Assembly: GCA_015698045.1 (NCBI GenBank)
Contig: BLAL01000040.1
Coordinates: 288,501-352,500, forward strand
From: Rhizophagus clarus
Lineage: Eukaryota; Glomeromycota; Glomeromycetes; Glomerales; Glomeraceae
Reading direction: 5' to 3'
DNA: 64,000 nt
Shown here piece by piece: positions 11,001 to 22,478 of the stretch. Made by a program: the position numbers and the translations under genes. Under the pieces are notes generated by a model. That model ran no database searches, had not been told where the DNA came from, and was given only the letters and a program-made list of their open reading frames with translations. Every line of letters starts with the position of its first letter. Position 1 is the stretch's first letter.

Positions 11001-12165
11001 TGCAAAAACTGAACTAAACCAAACCAATCGGAGCCCTAGTTATAATTACGATTATTAATGATAATTATCATAGAATGATGGCGTCCTGAAAATGTGTTTG
11101 TCCACTCTCTATAGCCTACTTCGCGGAGATAATTAGGATGATGTTGATTTAACCAATTTTTGAGCTCCAACTTAAAATTTTCAAAGGTAGGCCACATATT
11201 GTTTGAAAAGGATTTATTGCATACCGAGTTATAACTTTCCTATATTAATGTATGATAATAAATAATTGCAATTATGTTGTGATTTGATGACAGATGGTAT
11301 AAGAGAGAATAATACCAGGTTTTCGTTAGAAACTTATATTGAAGACCTTTTCGCTTAGGTTAATTTTTTTCTTTTTCTTATTTTGCAACTTAATCTGGTT
11401 CTGGATCCATCTGACTTTTTCAAGCGTCTCTTTATGTAATTCATATAGAGCTCGTATTTGCCTACTTTGTTTTATAAACATGTTCTCGCAACTTTTTCTG
11501 CTTTTAGGAGGTTGGACATTGATCTCCAGTATTTCTTCTGCAGTTGTAGTTGACAAGCTTCTTTCATGCTCAACAACTAGCGTGATCAACTGATTGTGCC
11601 GCATATTTTTTCTATTTTATTTCTGGTACAAGCGTTTTATCACCAGCTAACGTTAATGTATTAATCCAGTAAATTGTATTAGGTGTAATAGATGTAAACT
11701 GAAATGAAATATTGACAATTTTTGAGTTTGGAAATTATCACTTACTTTGCTTTGATTGTCTGCCGTATGTTTTGAGTTGTTTAGAATTATATTCCTTTAT
11801 CCTTCGATTATTATTTAAAAAATAAATGATTGATTATGAAAGGTTTATTAACATAATATCTAATAAATCATAATAAATATATATGGATCATTACCTTCTG
11901 CTAGTAGTGTAATTTGCGAAGATTCTGCTACTACTTCTTCTTGATCACTATCTGATCCCTGGTTACTAGTATCTGATTCTTTGGCTGTTTCTTTAGCTTG
12001 TAAACTAATAGTATCTGATTCTTTAGCAGGCTCTTTAGCTTGTGAAGTATCTTTCCGCTTTATGATTTTTCTTGGGCCTTCTTGTTCGTTATTATATTTG
12101 TTATTTGATTCCTGAGACTATTTATCTTTGTTAGCTCTAGTGGAATATTTTTGTTTTTTTGGCAT
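8092..12165 (-). pseudogene. Accessory gene of E2, multi-exon, broken, unknown function
   Basis: Reads leftward from a possible ATG at 12163-12165 (MPKKQKYSTRANKDK, then an in-frame stop and a Lys/Glu/Ser-rich stretch) to a GTAATG donor at 11894. A second exon (about 11810-11746, NNRRIKEYNSKQ...) ends at a GTAAGTG donor. A third follows a TTTCAG site (about 11698) and shifts frame near 11610 into the frame at 11326-11604 (MRHNQLITLVVEHERS..., then a Lys-rich end). Further exons at about 11251-11085 (...NYLREVGYREWTNTFSGRHHS) and, beyond the H1 insertion, 8698-8092 (MRKMKDMRRVNVAAV... and ...IFRGDNKLIMLYDDLF). Several stops and at least one frameshift make it a pseudogene. No known domain was recognised. 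Its head-to-head position with the transposase suggests a transposon accessory protein; that is inference. Confidence 0.5.
8772..11038. mobile_element. hAT-like non-autonomous element H1 (2267 bp)
   Basis: Starts TAGGCTCTGATCAGTTTCGG and ends CCAATCGGAGCCCTA, flanked by an exact 8-bp duplication GTTATAAT (8764-8771 and 11039-11046), which fits the hAT preference nTnnnnAn. The termini hold GATCGGTTTCGGTAAT-type repeats. The middle (about 8960-10860) is some thirty alternating inverted blocks GTTGCGAAACGTTTTT and AACGTTTCGCAACGTT separated by TTTGTCACTTTAATAAA or TTAATTTTAATAAA. No coding capacity. It splits the accessory gene of E2. Confidence 0.9.
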
Positions 12166-13157
12166 TTTTTTAAAAAAGGTTTGAAACAAATTAGTAAAAA
12201 AAGAAAGATATAAATGGTTAGACTAAAGAAGAGCGAAGAAAAATTTAGTATAAAGTGGAAAAAGGAGCAAACGAAAAAGGATTGAAGAAGAAGTGGACAA
12301 AAAAGGATTGAAGAAGAAGCAGACAAAAAAGGATTAAAGAAGATTTGAATGTAAAATCAGAGATAAAAAAAGTTTAAAAAAAAGGTTGGAAAAGTATCCT
12401 ATATATAAACTTTACTAAAGTTTTATAAACTATTTAGATCAGTAAAACTCAATGTGATGCGTAAATAATTATAATGCATACTAATTAAATTATTATAGTG
12501 ACGCATTATTAATTGTAATGCATAATTAATATATTATAACGATGCATATTAGTTAATTGTACTCAAAATTAAATGGATTAAACAAGGGATAATGACGTAT
12601 ATTAGTTAATTGTACTCTAAAATTAAATAAATTCGAGGGATAACAATGTATATTAGTTAATTGTAAATAAATTTGAGAGATAATGATGCATATTAATTAT
12701 TTGTAAATAAATTCGAGGGATATGGTAACAATACACATTAGTTAACTGAAGATATCTAATACTATTAATCGAGATATAACAATGCATATTTAATAGTTGT
12801 ACTCAAAAATTAAATAGATTAACAATACAATTAAGAAAAGTCTAAAAATATCTGTATTGTTTACTAATAAAACTGATTGTCGTTTACTACTAGTAAAGCT
12901 GAAATAATGAAATATATATATTACATCATTTTTTGGTTTTGTTCAGGCAATAAATTCTGTTTTTACTGGTTTTGTTCAGGCAACAAATTCACTTTCATAA
13001 AATTTGGTTCTGTTCACTATCGCTAAAATCACTTAAAATGACCTATAAATATTCATATTGTTCATGTACTTTTTCGTCAACTTATGCATTAAAATGACAT
13101 ATATCAGATAAGCATCAATATATTGACGAAGATGAAGAAGTAATCTTTCAATCAAAC
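12166..13157. promoter_or_regulatory. Divergent intergenic region of E2
   Basis: Separates the minus-strand accessory gene from the plus-strand transposase and so should hold both promoters. It contains degenerate repeats of about 45-60 bp (ATGCATATTAGTTAATTGTA and AATTCGAGGGATAA motifs, 12440-12830) and a doubled GGTTTTGTTCAGGCAA (about 12935-12985). No TATA box stands out against the AT-rich background. Confidence 0.35.
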
Positions 13158-14623
13158 ATGCCACACAAAGAACCTGATCTCTGGGATGATGATGATAAAG
13201 AAGTATCAAAAGTGCCATATCATGAAAAATCTGGTCTCTGGGATGATGATTTTTCAATGAAAAATGTCAAATCTGAATCGAAAATAACATTAGAACAACC
13301 TGTAGAATCTCATAAAAATTTACAAATTTCTGAAGAGTTGGATAAAGAAAGTGGGGAATTTGATGACAATAATGAATCAGATGAGGAAAGTGGTGAATTT
13401 GATGATGACGATAATGAGGATAATGAAGTTGACTTAACATACTTATTATCTATCGATGCTGAAGATTTTTGTGGGACCACACTAGAGAGACAAAACACAT
13501 CCACCTAATACTAAATGACTGAACAATATTTATTATGAATTCATGGAAATTGTTATGAAATATCAATTATCTAATTCTTGCGGTGATAGGATAATTAAGT
13601 TAATCAATAAAAGTAGACAAGAGGCTGAAAAAAACCCATTACCAATAAATACTAAGGAAGGTCGTAGATTTCTTGATGTTAATGAATTTCTTTATATGAA
13701 ATTTAAAAAAGTACTTATCACGAAATTCCAGGATAAAGATTATTCTTTTTATTATCGACCAATAATTCATGGAATTAAAATTCTGCTTTTTCAATCCAAA
13801 ATGAATGAAGAATTTGTTTTTAAGTATAAAAATCACAATACATTGATTAAGACTTATGGTGAACAATTCGAAAGTAATTGGTGGTATATCACAAAAAATA
13901 AAATTCCTGTTGATAACAAATTATTATTGATAATAATATATGCTAATTCTACAACTTGTGATCATCTGGGCAAAACTTCTGAACATCCTATATATATTTC
14001 ACTCAAAAATATACCAAATTGGCAGCGAAATAAACCTAACGCTAAAGTACTTGTTGGTTATTTGCCAAAATTAAAAGCAAAAAATAATACTACAAGGAAT
14101 TCTGAGTCTTTTCAAAAATTACAGAGACTCATTTTTCATAGATGTCTCTGAATATTATTATTGCCAATAATAAATTAAAATGACATGTATTTAGTTGTTC
14201 AAAATAAAATACATTCATTTATACCAAAATTATTGGTTATCCTTGCTGATATAGCAGAAGCAGGAGCATTTACCGCAACATATCTTCCATCAACTTCTAA
14301 ACGACCATGTTATTATTGCTTGATAAATAACAAAAATCTTAATAATATGGCATTATCTCATATTGATTTATGAACTCCAGAAAAAATGAAACTAGCTATT
14401 AGTGAGAATCAAGCAAGTGAATTTTTGATTCATAAGGAGTTTGATTATTTTTGGGATTTTGACAATTTTAATATTTATGAGGCGACTGCTCCACATCGTA
14501 TGCATTTACTCAACCTTAGAATAACAAAGTATCTCATAGAATTTACTCGTGAATTATTATACTGAAAGGTCAGCAATAGAGCAGTAAAAGATATGAATCA
14601 CAGATTGTACGCAATCTCATGAT

Positions 14624-16548
14624 TAGAGCTCTGATCGGTTTTGGTAATTACGAACCGTACCGATCAGTTTCAGTATCAGAGCAGTTTCGGTTTTTACAGT
14701 TTACCAAACTGAAACTTTCGGTAAATTTACCGATCGGTTTCAGTAACTGCAGTTTCAGTACCAGTTTTGCGATTTACTGAACTGAATTACCAAATCGATT
14801 TAACTAAATAATATAATAAAAAAACGTTGTGAAACGTTTTTTATTAGTTATTTTGATAAAACAAACCATTTCGCAGCGGTGTTTTGTCACTTTAATTAAG
14901 AAATGTTGCAAAACGTTTTTATTCGTTAATCTAATAAAAAAATAACTATTCGCAACTTTTTTCTTGTCATTTTAACAAACAACATTGCGAAACGTTAATT
15001 GGATAAAAAAAAACGTTTCGCAACATTTTTTTTGTCACTTTAATAAAAACGTTTCGCAACATTTTTTTTGTCACTTTAATAAAAATGTTGCGAAATGTTT
15101 TTATGAGTTAATTTTAATAAAAAAAACGTTTTGCAACGTTTTTTTTTGTCACTTTAATAAAAATATTGCGCAACGTTTTTATTAGCTAATTTTAATAAAA
15201 AAACGTTTTGCAACATTTTTTTGTTGCTTTAATTAAAAAATATTGCGAAACGTTTTTTATCAATTAATTTAATAAAAAAAATACGTTGCGAAACATTTGA
15301 GTTAATTTTAATAAAAAAATGTTTTGCTACGTTTTTTTTGTTGCTTTAGTTAAAAAATGTTGCAAAACGTTTTTTATCAGTTAATTTAATAAAAAAAATA
15401 TTTCGCAACGTTTTTTTGTCTCTATAATAAAAACGTTGCAAAACGTTTTTATGAGCTAATTTTAATAAAAAAAACGTTTTGCAATGTTTTTTTTGTCACT
15501 TTAATAAAAACGTTACGAAATGTTTTTATGAGTTAATTTTAATAAAAAAAACGTTTCACAACGTTTTTTTGTCACTTTAATAAAAACATTGCACAACATT
15601 TTTATTAGCTAATTTTAATAAAAAAAAACGTTTCGCAGCATTTTTTTTGTTGCTTTAATTAAAAAATGTTGCGAAATGTTTTTTAACAGTTAGTTTAATA
15701 AAAAAAATATTTCGCTACATTTTTTTTTGTTGCTTTAGTTAAATAAAAAACGTTGCGAAACGTTTTTATGAGCTAATTTAATAAAAAAAACGTTTTGCAA
15801 CGTTTTTTTGTCACTTTAATAAAAACATTGCGAAATGTTTTTATGAGTTAATTTTAATAAAAAAAACGTTTTGCAACATTTTTTTTTGTTGCTTTAATTA
15901 AAAAACGTTGCGAAACATTTTTTAACAGTTAGTTTAATAAAAAAATGTTTCGCAACAGTTTTTTTTATTGCTTTAGTTAAAAAATGTTGCGAAACGTTTT
16001 TTATCAGTTAATTTAATAAAAAAATGTTTCGCAACATTTTTTTTTGTAGCTTTAATAGAAAACGTTGCAAAATGTTTTTGTTAGTTAATTTTAATAAAAA
16101 AAACATTTTGCAACGTTTTTTTTGTCATTTTAATAAAACCGTTGCGAAACGTTTTTATGAGTTAATTTAATAAAAAAAACGTTTTGCAACATTTTTTTTC
16201 ATTTTAATTAAAAACGTTGCGAAACGTTTTTTATTAGTTAATTTAATAAAAAAAAATGATTCGCAATTTTATTTTTTGACACTTTAAATAAAAAACGTTG
16301 CGAAAAGTTTTTATAGATGATTTGATTTGGTAAAAAAAATACCAAAATAGTTTCGCGATATTTTTTTTACTAAAAATGGTTTTTAATATCGGTAAATCAG
16401 TTCAGTTTTCAGTAATTATCGATCAGTTTCGATAATCATCAATACTGATACCGGTCAGTTTCGGTAATCATCAATACCGATACCGATCAATTTGGTTCAG
16501 TATCAGTTTTTGCATAAACTGAACTGAACCAAACCGATTGGAGTCCTA
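14624..16548. mobile_element. hAT-like non-autonomous element H2 (1925 bp)
   Basis: Starts TAGAGCTCTGATCGGTTTTG and ends CCGATTGGAGTCCTA with the exact 8-bp duplication CTCATGAT (14616-14623 and 16549-16556), fitting nTnnnnAn. Structure and sequence are close to H1, including the alternating GTTGCGAAAC/GTTTCGCAAC blocks. It interrupts the E2 transposase relic. The small plus-strand frame at 14985-15185 is a repeat artefact. Confidence 0.9.
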
Positions 16549-17040
16549 CTCATGATATCCAGGCTTAATAATATTAAAAAATGGATTGAAAAATATATTT
16601 AAATTTACTGCAAATGATTATTGTAATATAATAAAAGTGATTATTTTTATTATAGATAATTTATACGATGATTATAAAGAAGGTGGAATATTATGTAAAA
16701 GACTGTGCAACATTTACAGGTCAAATGGAGTCAAATCAGTCATCAATCGGTCATGTGACTATTTGGTAACCGATTGGATACCTATTGATGACTGATTCTT
16801 TCAATAGGTCATCAATCAGGTATAAATTTCAAATCAGTTATCAACTGGTCATATGACTGATTGATGACTGATTGGTGTACAGTTGAATTTACTAGTTATC
16901 AATAGGTTACCAATCGACCATATCAGATTGATGACCGATTGGTTGCTAATTGGCTTATTATATATTAGCAGATTTTTTAGATTTTTTCAATAACGTCGTT
17001 TTAAAATATTTAATTTATAAACCATTTTAAAACTCTAAAC

Positions 17041-19390
17041 TCTGATAGAAATTTTTTTTTGATAGATTTTCTAAGATTCATATAGGATATTTTTGATAAA
17101 TAGAGATATTTTTATTTTTTGAGATTTCTAAAAGTTTGTATGGAAAGAGTTTATATGGGATATTTGATAAAAAATTTTTTTTATTTTCTAAGAGCTCGTA
17201 TGAAAAGAGTTCGTATGGGGATATCTGATAGAAAAATTTTTTTTAAGAGATTTTCTAAGAGTTCATATGGAAAAGGTTTGTTTGATATCTTTGATAGAAA
17301 ATTTTTTTTAAGAGATTCTCTAAGAGTTTGTATGGAAAGAGTTTGTATGGGATATCTGATAGAAAATTTTTTTGCGAAATTTTCTGAGTTCGTATGGAAA
17401 GGGTTCGTGTAGGATATCTGATAGGAAATATTTTTTTTGAGAGATTTCCTAAGATTCGTATAGGATATTTTTGATAAATAGATTTTTTTTTTTTATTTCT
17501 AAGAGTTTGTGTGACAAGAGTTCGTATGGGATATCTGATAGAAAATTTTTTTGTGAAATTTTTTAGGGTTCATATGGAAAGGATTCGCATGGGACATTTT
17601 TGATAAATAGATTTTTTTTTTTTATTTCTAAGAGTTCGTATGAGATATCTGATAGAAAAATTTTTCTTAAGAGATTTTCTAAGAGTTCATATAGAAGGGT
17701 TCATATGGGATTCTTTGATAGAAAATTTTTTTGAGAGAGATTTTCTAAGAGTTCGTGTAGGAAGAGTTCGTATGGGATATTTTAATAAAGATTTTCCAAG
17801 TGTTCATATAGTAGGGGGTTCGTATTGGATGTCTTTGATAGAAAATTTTTTTTAAGAGATTTTCTAAGAGTTCGTATTGGAAGAGTTCGTATGGGATATT
17901 TGATAGAAAATTTTTTGTGAAATTTTTTAGGGTTCATATGGAAAGGATTCACATGGGATTCTTTGATAAAAAATTTTTTTGAGAGAGATTTCTAAAAGTT
18001 CATATGGGAAGAGTTCGTATGGGATATCTGATAGGAAATTTTTTTTTGAGATTTCCTAAGATTCGTATAGGATATTTTTGATAAATAGATTTTTTTTTTA
18101 TTTCTAAGAGTTCATATGGGATATCTGGTATAAAAATTTTTTTTAAGAGATTTTCTAAGAGTTCATATAGAAAGGGTTTGTATGGGATTCTTTGATAAAA
18201 AATTTTCTTAAGAGATTTTCTAAGAGTTCGTGTGGGAAGAGTTCGTATGGGATATCTGATAGAAAAATTTTTCTTAAGAGATTTTCTAAGAGTTCATATG
18301 GAAGAGTTCGTATGGGATTCTTTGATAGAAAATTTTTTTTAAGTGATTTTCTAAGAGTTCGAATTGGAAGAGTTCGTATGGGATGTCTGATAGAAAATTT
18401 TTTTGTGAAATTTTTTAGGGTTCATATGGAAAGGATTCGCATGAGATTCTTTGATAGAAAATTTTTTTGAGAGAGATTTCTAAAAGTTCATATGGGAAGT
18501 GTTCGTATGGGATATTTGATAGGAAATTTTTTTTTGAGATTTCCTAAGATTCGTATAGAATATTTTTGATAAATAGATTTTTTTTTATTTCTAAGAGTTC
18601 GTATGGGATATCTGATAGTAAAATTTTTCTTAAGAGATTTTCTAAGAGTTCATATGGAAAGGGTTCGTATGGGATTCTTTGATAGAAAATTTTTTTTAAG
18701 AGATTTTCTAAGAGTTTATATTGGAAGAATTCATATGGGATATCTGATAGAAAAATTTTTCTTAAGAGATTTTCTAAGAGTTCATATGGAAGGATTCGTA
18801 TAGGATTCTTTGATAGAAAATTTTCTTAAGAGATTTTCTAAGAGTTCATATGGAAAGGGTTTGTATGGGATTCTTTGATAGAAAATTTTTTAAGAAATTT
18901 TCTTAGAGTCCGTGTGGGAAATAAATTAAATTTATTAATAAAAAATTATTAGAATTTTTTTATACTTATTGAAATTTTAATTTATTAGGAAGAGTTCGTA
19001 TGGGATATTTTAATAAAGATTTTCCAGTTATTCATATAGTAGGGTGTTCGTATGGGATATCTTTGATAGAAAATTTTTTTTAAGAGATTTTCTAAGAGTT
19101 TGTATTGGAAGAGTTCGTATGGGATATCTGATAGGAAATTTTTTTGTAAAATTTTTTAGAGTTCATATGGAAAGGATTCGCATAGGATTTTTTGATAGAA
19201 AATTTTTTTGAGAGAGATTTTCTAAGAGTTCGTATTGGAAGAGTTCGTATGGGATATCTGATAGGAAATTTTTTTGTGAGATTTCCTAAGATTCGTATAG
19301 GATATTTTTGATAAATAGATTTTTTTTTTTTGAGGTTTCCTAAGAGTTTGTATGAAATATTTTTAATAGAGGATTTTTTTAGATTTCATA
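17041..19390. repeat. Satellite of about 60-75 bp units
   Basis: Some 35 head-to-tail copies built from AGAGATTTTCTAAGAGTTC, ATATGGAAAGAGTTCGTATGG and GATATCTGATAGAAAATTTT, with variant subtypes such as GATATTTTTGATAAATAGA alternating in a higher-order order. A short unrelated AT-rich patch interrupts it near 18925-18990. Several reading frames on the plus strand (17119-18803) are translations of the repeat (YGKG/RMGYLIENFF-like) with no sign of being genes. Confidence 0.85.
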
Positions 19391-19574
19391 ACATTTTAAA
19401 AAAACAATACATTTTTTATTAAATTTATTTTAAATAAGTTAATATTATTAAAAAAATTAGGTATCCAAAAGTCCAAGGCAAATTATAATATATGACTATA
19501 TGAGATGAAAAATTACAACTAACGATAGTAGGTTTTCAATTTATCTATTATTAACCAATCAAAATTCGGTCTGA

Positions 19575-20225
19575 TCTTATGCACGTGACCTGATTTTAAC
19601 ATGCATATAAATAACCAAACATGACTCTGTTTATTTTTCAAAAATCATACACCCTTTCTTTTCTGTTTTCTTCTTACTCTCATTACATTTTACAGGTATA
19701 TTAATTATTGTATTTTTGCCATTAAATTTATGGTAATGATTACTGACTATATTTTATTTTATAATATTAACTTTACCTTTTTTTAATATTACTAATGTTA
19801 TTCTTTTTTTTTCATATTTTACTAACATCATCACGTATTTTTCTTTTTTTTTTTTTTTTATAAATTTTATCAAACTCTTCATAATACTAACTTTTTGTAT
19901 TTGTGTATTTTATTATTACTAATGTTATTCTTTTTTTTTTTATATTTTACTAACATCATCATGTATTTTTCTTTTTTTTTTTTATACATTTTATCAAACT
20001 CTTCATAATACTAACTTTTTGTATTTGTGTATTTTATTATAATTATTACTAACTTTTTATATTTACGCTTTACTATTTATTTATTAAATATTACTAACTT
20101 TATTAGTCATATACTAACATATTATTATAATAAATGTTTTTATTTTAAATACTTATCTGTTATTAATATAAATAAAGATACTATGTGTTTTATTATATGC
20201 TATAATAAATTTTATTATTCATTAT
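19575..20225 (+). promoter_or_regulatory. Promoter-like block and pyrimidine-rich duplicated tract inside element P
   Basis: CACGTGA at about 19582 and TATAAATA at about 19606 precede a pyrimidine-rich run ending TTTTACAGGTATATT near 19695. After that come two copies of a unit of roughly 125 bp (about 19785-20035) with TTTTACTAACATCATCA, T-runs and CATAATACTAACTTTTTG. This is the same ordering as in front of arrays A and B (E-box, TATA, pyrimidines, TACTAAC motifs), but clear exon-like blocks are missing. The 78-residue frame at 20027-20263 is not convincing. Confidence 0.4.
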
Positions 20226-20235
20226 ATTATTCTAC

Positions 20236-20720
20236 AAAAATTGGTCATTCGACCATCAATTGACCATAATTGACCATAATTTGACCACATAATTTGACCA
20301 CATAATTTGACCATAAATTGACCATAAATTGACCATAAATTGACCTTAATTTGACCTTAATTTGACCTTAATTTGACCTTAATTTGACCTCCTTAATTTG
20401 ACCATAATTCGACCATAATTTGACCTTAATTTGACCTTAATTCGACCTTAATTCGACCATAATTTTGACCATAATTTGACCATAATTCGACCATAATTCG
20501 ACCTTAATTTGACCTTAATTTGACCTTAATTTGACCTTAATTTGACCTTAATTTGACCTTAAATTTGACCTTAATTTGACCTTAATTTGACCATAATTTA
20601 ACCATAATTTGACCATAATTCGACTATTTGACCATATTTTGACCATTAATCGACCATCAATCGACCATCAACCGACCATCAATCGACCATCAATCGACCA
20701 TCAATCGACCATCAGTTGAC
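20236..20720. repeat. Short satellite (A/T)TTTGACCTTAA, 11-12 bp unit
   Basis: About forty tandem copies of TTTGACCTTAA/TTTGACCATAA, shifting to ATCGACCATCA toward the right end, where they form the inverted counterpart of the left subterminal repeats of element P at 16730-16960. Confidence 0.9.
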
Positions 20721-22084
20721 TATCAATCGGCCTGCCCGATTGATGACAGATTTTGGCGGAAATCGGCTATCAATCAGCCATCCGATTGAATACTTATTGA
20801 ATCAATCAGTTATCAATAAGATACCTGATTGATAGCTGATTGGTGATTGATTTGCCACCATTCGACCTGTGATTTTTCATAAATATTTAGTAATGTATAT
20901 GAAGTTGCATCAGGAGTTATTTACAGATACCGAGTTAACAGAATTAGAGGTAAATATCGATTATTAATTCAAAACCAAATCTTTAATTAGTATTTAATTT
21001 TTTTAAAAATTTATTACTACTATTACTAGATGTTAATAACTGAATTCTGTTAAGAATTTGTAATGATATTTGCCAAATATTCTCTAAGTCGCTGTAAAAT
21101 ACCTAAACTTCACATGCTTCATTATCATGTAATTCCATTAATTTGACTTTATAGTTTGATGAATGGGATGTCAACAGAAACATATGAAACTTTGCATAAG
21201 AAGAGCGTTAAAACTTCATATCAAATGACAAATAAAGAAATTATGTTCCACAAATGTTAACTACAGTAATGTTATATGATCTGTTTCGTCATAATCTATT
21301 TTAATCGATTAATTTAAATTTGATACGATAGGTGCGATGTCAATATTTAGCTTTGAAACAAAAAAAACCTACGATAAGAAGATCTAGTGGATTTCAAAAT
21401 CTTTTATGGGAGTTCAAATTTACTGAAATTGAAACAACAGTTTCTAAAATAAAACAAAACACTGATATCCATCATCTGTACAAAGAAGGATTTGATAACC
21501 TTCATGCAGGTTTTGAAAAGTTTTTGACAGAAAATGAGTTAGAATATAATTATAAATCTGGGCATTTTAAAATATATTCTTGTGTAGCTGTTGAATCAAC
21601 TGATATTATCTGAACAGCAGGAACCTTTTATGGTAATGAATGGTTCAATGATGTAATAGTCTCTTCCGAAGAAACTGCGTGGTATGGAAAGGTATGATAT
21701 GTTTAAAATTTTTATTAAGATTTTTGTCATAACGACATGTTATTAACTGAATTAAATTTAGGCACTTTTATTATTGGAATTTTCTGCAAAAGGTTTAAAA
21801 GAGCCAGTAAATCTTGCTTTGTTATGATGGTATAAAAAAGTACAAGAAGAAGAGATCATATATGACTGTCCAAGATTATAGTTAACTGATCAATATACAT
21901 GTGTTTACTTAGATTCAGTTGATATGTCAGTTCACATTATACCAAGAAATAACTGTGAAAATGAATATTTTGTTAATACGTATATTTTTTAAGGTGTAAA
22001 ATGAAATTAGATTAATATTCTTAGTATTCATTTGTATATGAGTGCGTTTTATGATTTATTAATGAAATAATAAATAATAGATTT

Positions 22085-22400
22085 AACTTGATTATTTTTG
22101 ATAATTATCAAATATCACAAATCATCGTTGAGATTATTTTTGATAATTGTCAATATCACAAATTATCGTCAAGATTATTTTTGATAATTATCAATATCGC
22201 AAATTATCAGTGCAAATATTTTTGATAACTGTCGACATCGCAAATTATCAGTATGATTATTTTTGATAATTGTTAACATCGCAAATTATCAGTGCGATTA
22301 TTTTCGATAATTATCAACATCACAAATCATTGTTAAGATTATTTTTGATAATTGTTAATATTGCAAATTATCAGTACGATTATTTTAGAAAAAGTTAAAT
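22085..22400. repeat. Subterminal tandem repeats of E2
   Basis: About seven copies of a unit of roughly 45-50 bp containing TTTTTGATAATTGTCAA, ATCGCAAATTATC and AGTGCGATTA. The inverted counterpart is at 25000-25240 in E3 (GACAATTATCAAAAATAATC, CGATAATTTGCGA), which links the right end of E2 with the left end of E3. Confidence 0.8.
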
Positions 22401-22478
22401 ATCGTTGTATAATTGTGAGATAATTATTGAATATTATCACATTATGTTGACTATCAATTTATAAATACGATATTTATC

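Larger units (their letters stand above)
16715..20871. mobile_element. Element P: 4.2-kb non-autonomous element with ACAGGTC ends inside the transposase
   Basis: Left end TACAGGTCAAATGGAGTC and right end CCACCATTCGACCTGTG are inverted repeats, continued by subterminal GTCATCAATCGGTCA / ATCGACCATCAATCGACC repeats in opposite orientation. It is flanked by ATT (16712-16714 and 20872-20874). Removing the element and one ATT rejoins the transposase frame as ...CKRLCNI-FHKYLVMYM..., strong support for these limits. The inside is a satellite (17041-19390), a promoter-like block (19575-19690), pyrimidine-rich duplicated sequence (to 20225) and a TTGACC satellite. It shares ends with the palindromic MITE at 25243-25594 and the composite at 23441-31966. 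Confidence 0.75.
13158..21992 (+). pseudogene. Plavaka-like KDZ transposase, decayed and split by two insertions
   Basis: The N-terminal piece (13158-13508) is Asp/Glu-rich with a doubled LWDDD motif. A main piece (13543-14151) has FYYRPIIHGIKILL, then IIYANSTTCDHLGK and HPIYISLKNIPNWQRNKP, the arrangement of Plavaka-type DDE transposases. 14185-14373 has TATYLPSTSKRPCYYCL, a Cys-containing segment of the same family, then after a stop FDYFWDFDNFNIYEATAPHRMH. It resumes at 16558 after H2 (KFTANDYCNIIKV...) and at 20875 after the 16715-20871 element (HKYLVMYMKLHQELFTDTEL), then a GTAAATAT donor. Later parts are STETYETLHKKSV (about 21165), MRCQYLALKQKK (21332-21613) and, after a TTTAG acceptor near 21761, ALLLLEFSAKG... 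ending NEYFVNTYIF at 21992. Several stops and frameshifts make it inactive. Family recognition is from memory of conserved segments, not a search. Confidence 0.75.

Noticed and set aside
8772-11038. Reading H1 as a CRISPR array or bacterial-type REP cluster
   Set aside because: Exact 8-bp target duplication, inverted ends and six dispersed copies show a transposon.
11339-11593. Plus-strand frame opposite the accessory gene
   Set aside because: Antisense shadow; the minus-strand frame has neighbouring exons and splice sites.
17119-18803. Several plus-strand frames of 66-97 residues
   Set aside because: They translate the 60-75 bp satellite; unit length varies and frames break at random.
13158-21992. 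Treating the pieces as several small genes
   Set aside because: Their order and conserved segments fit one decayed transposase interrupted by two insertions with target duplications.
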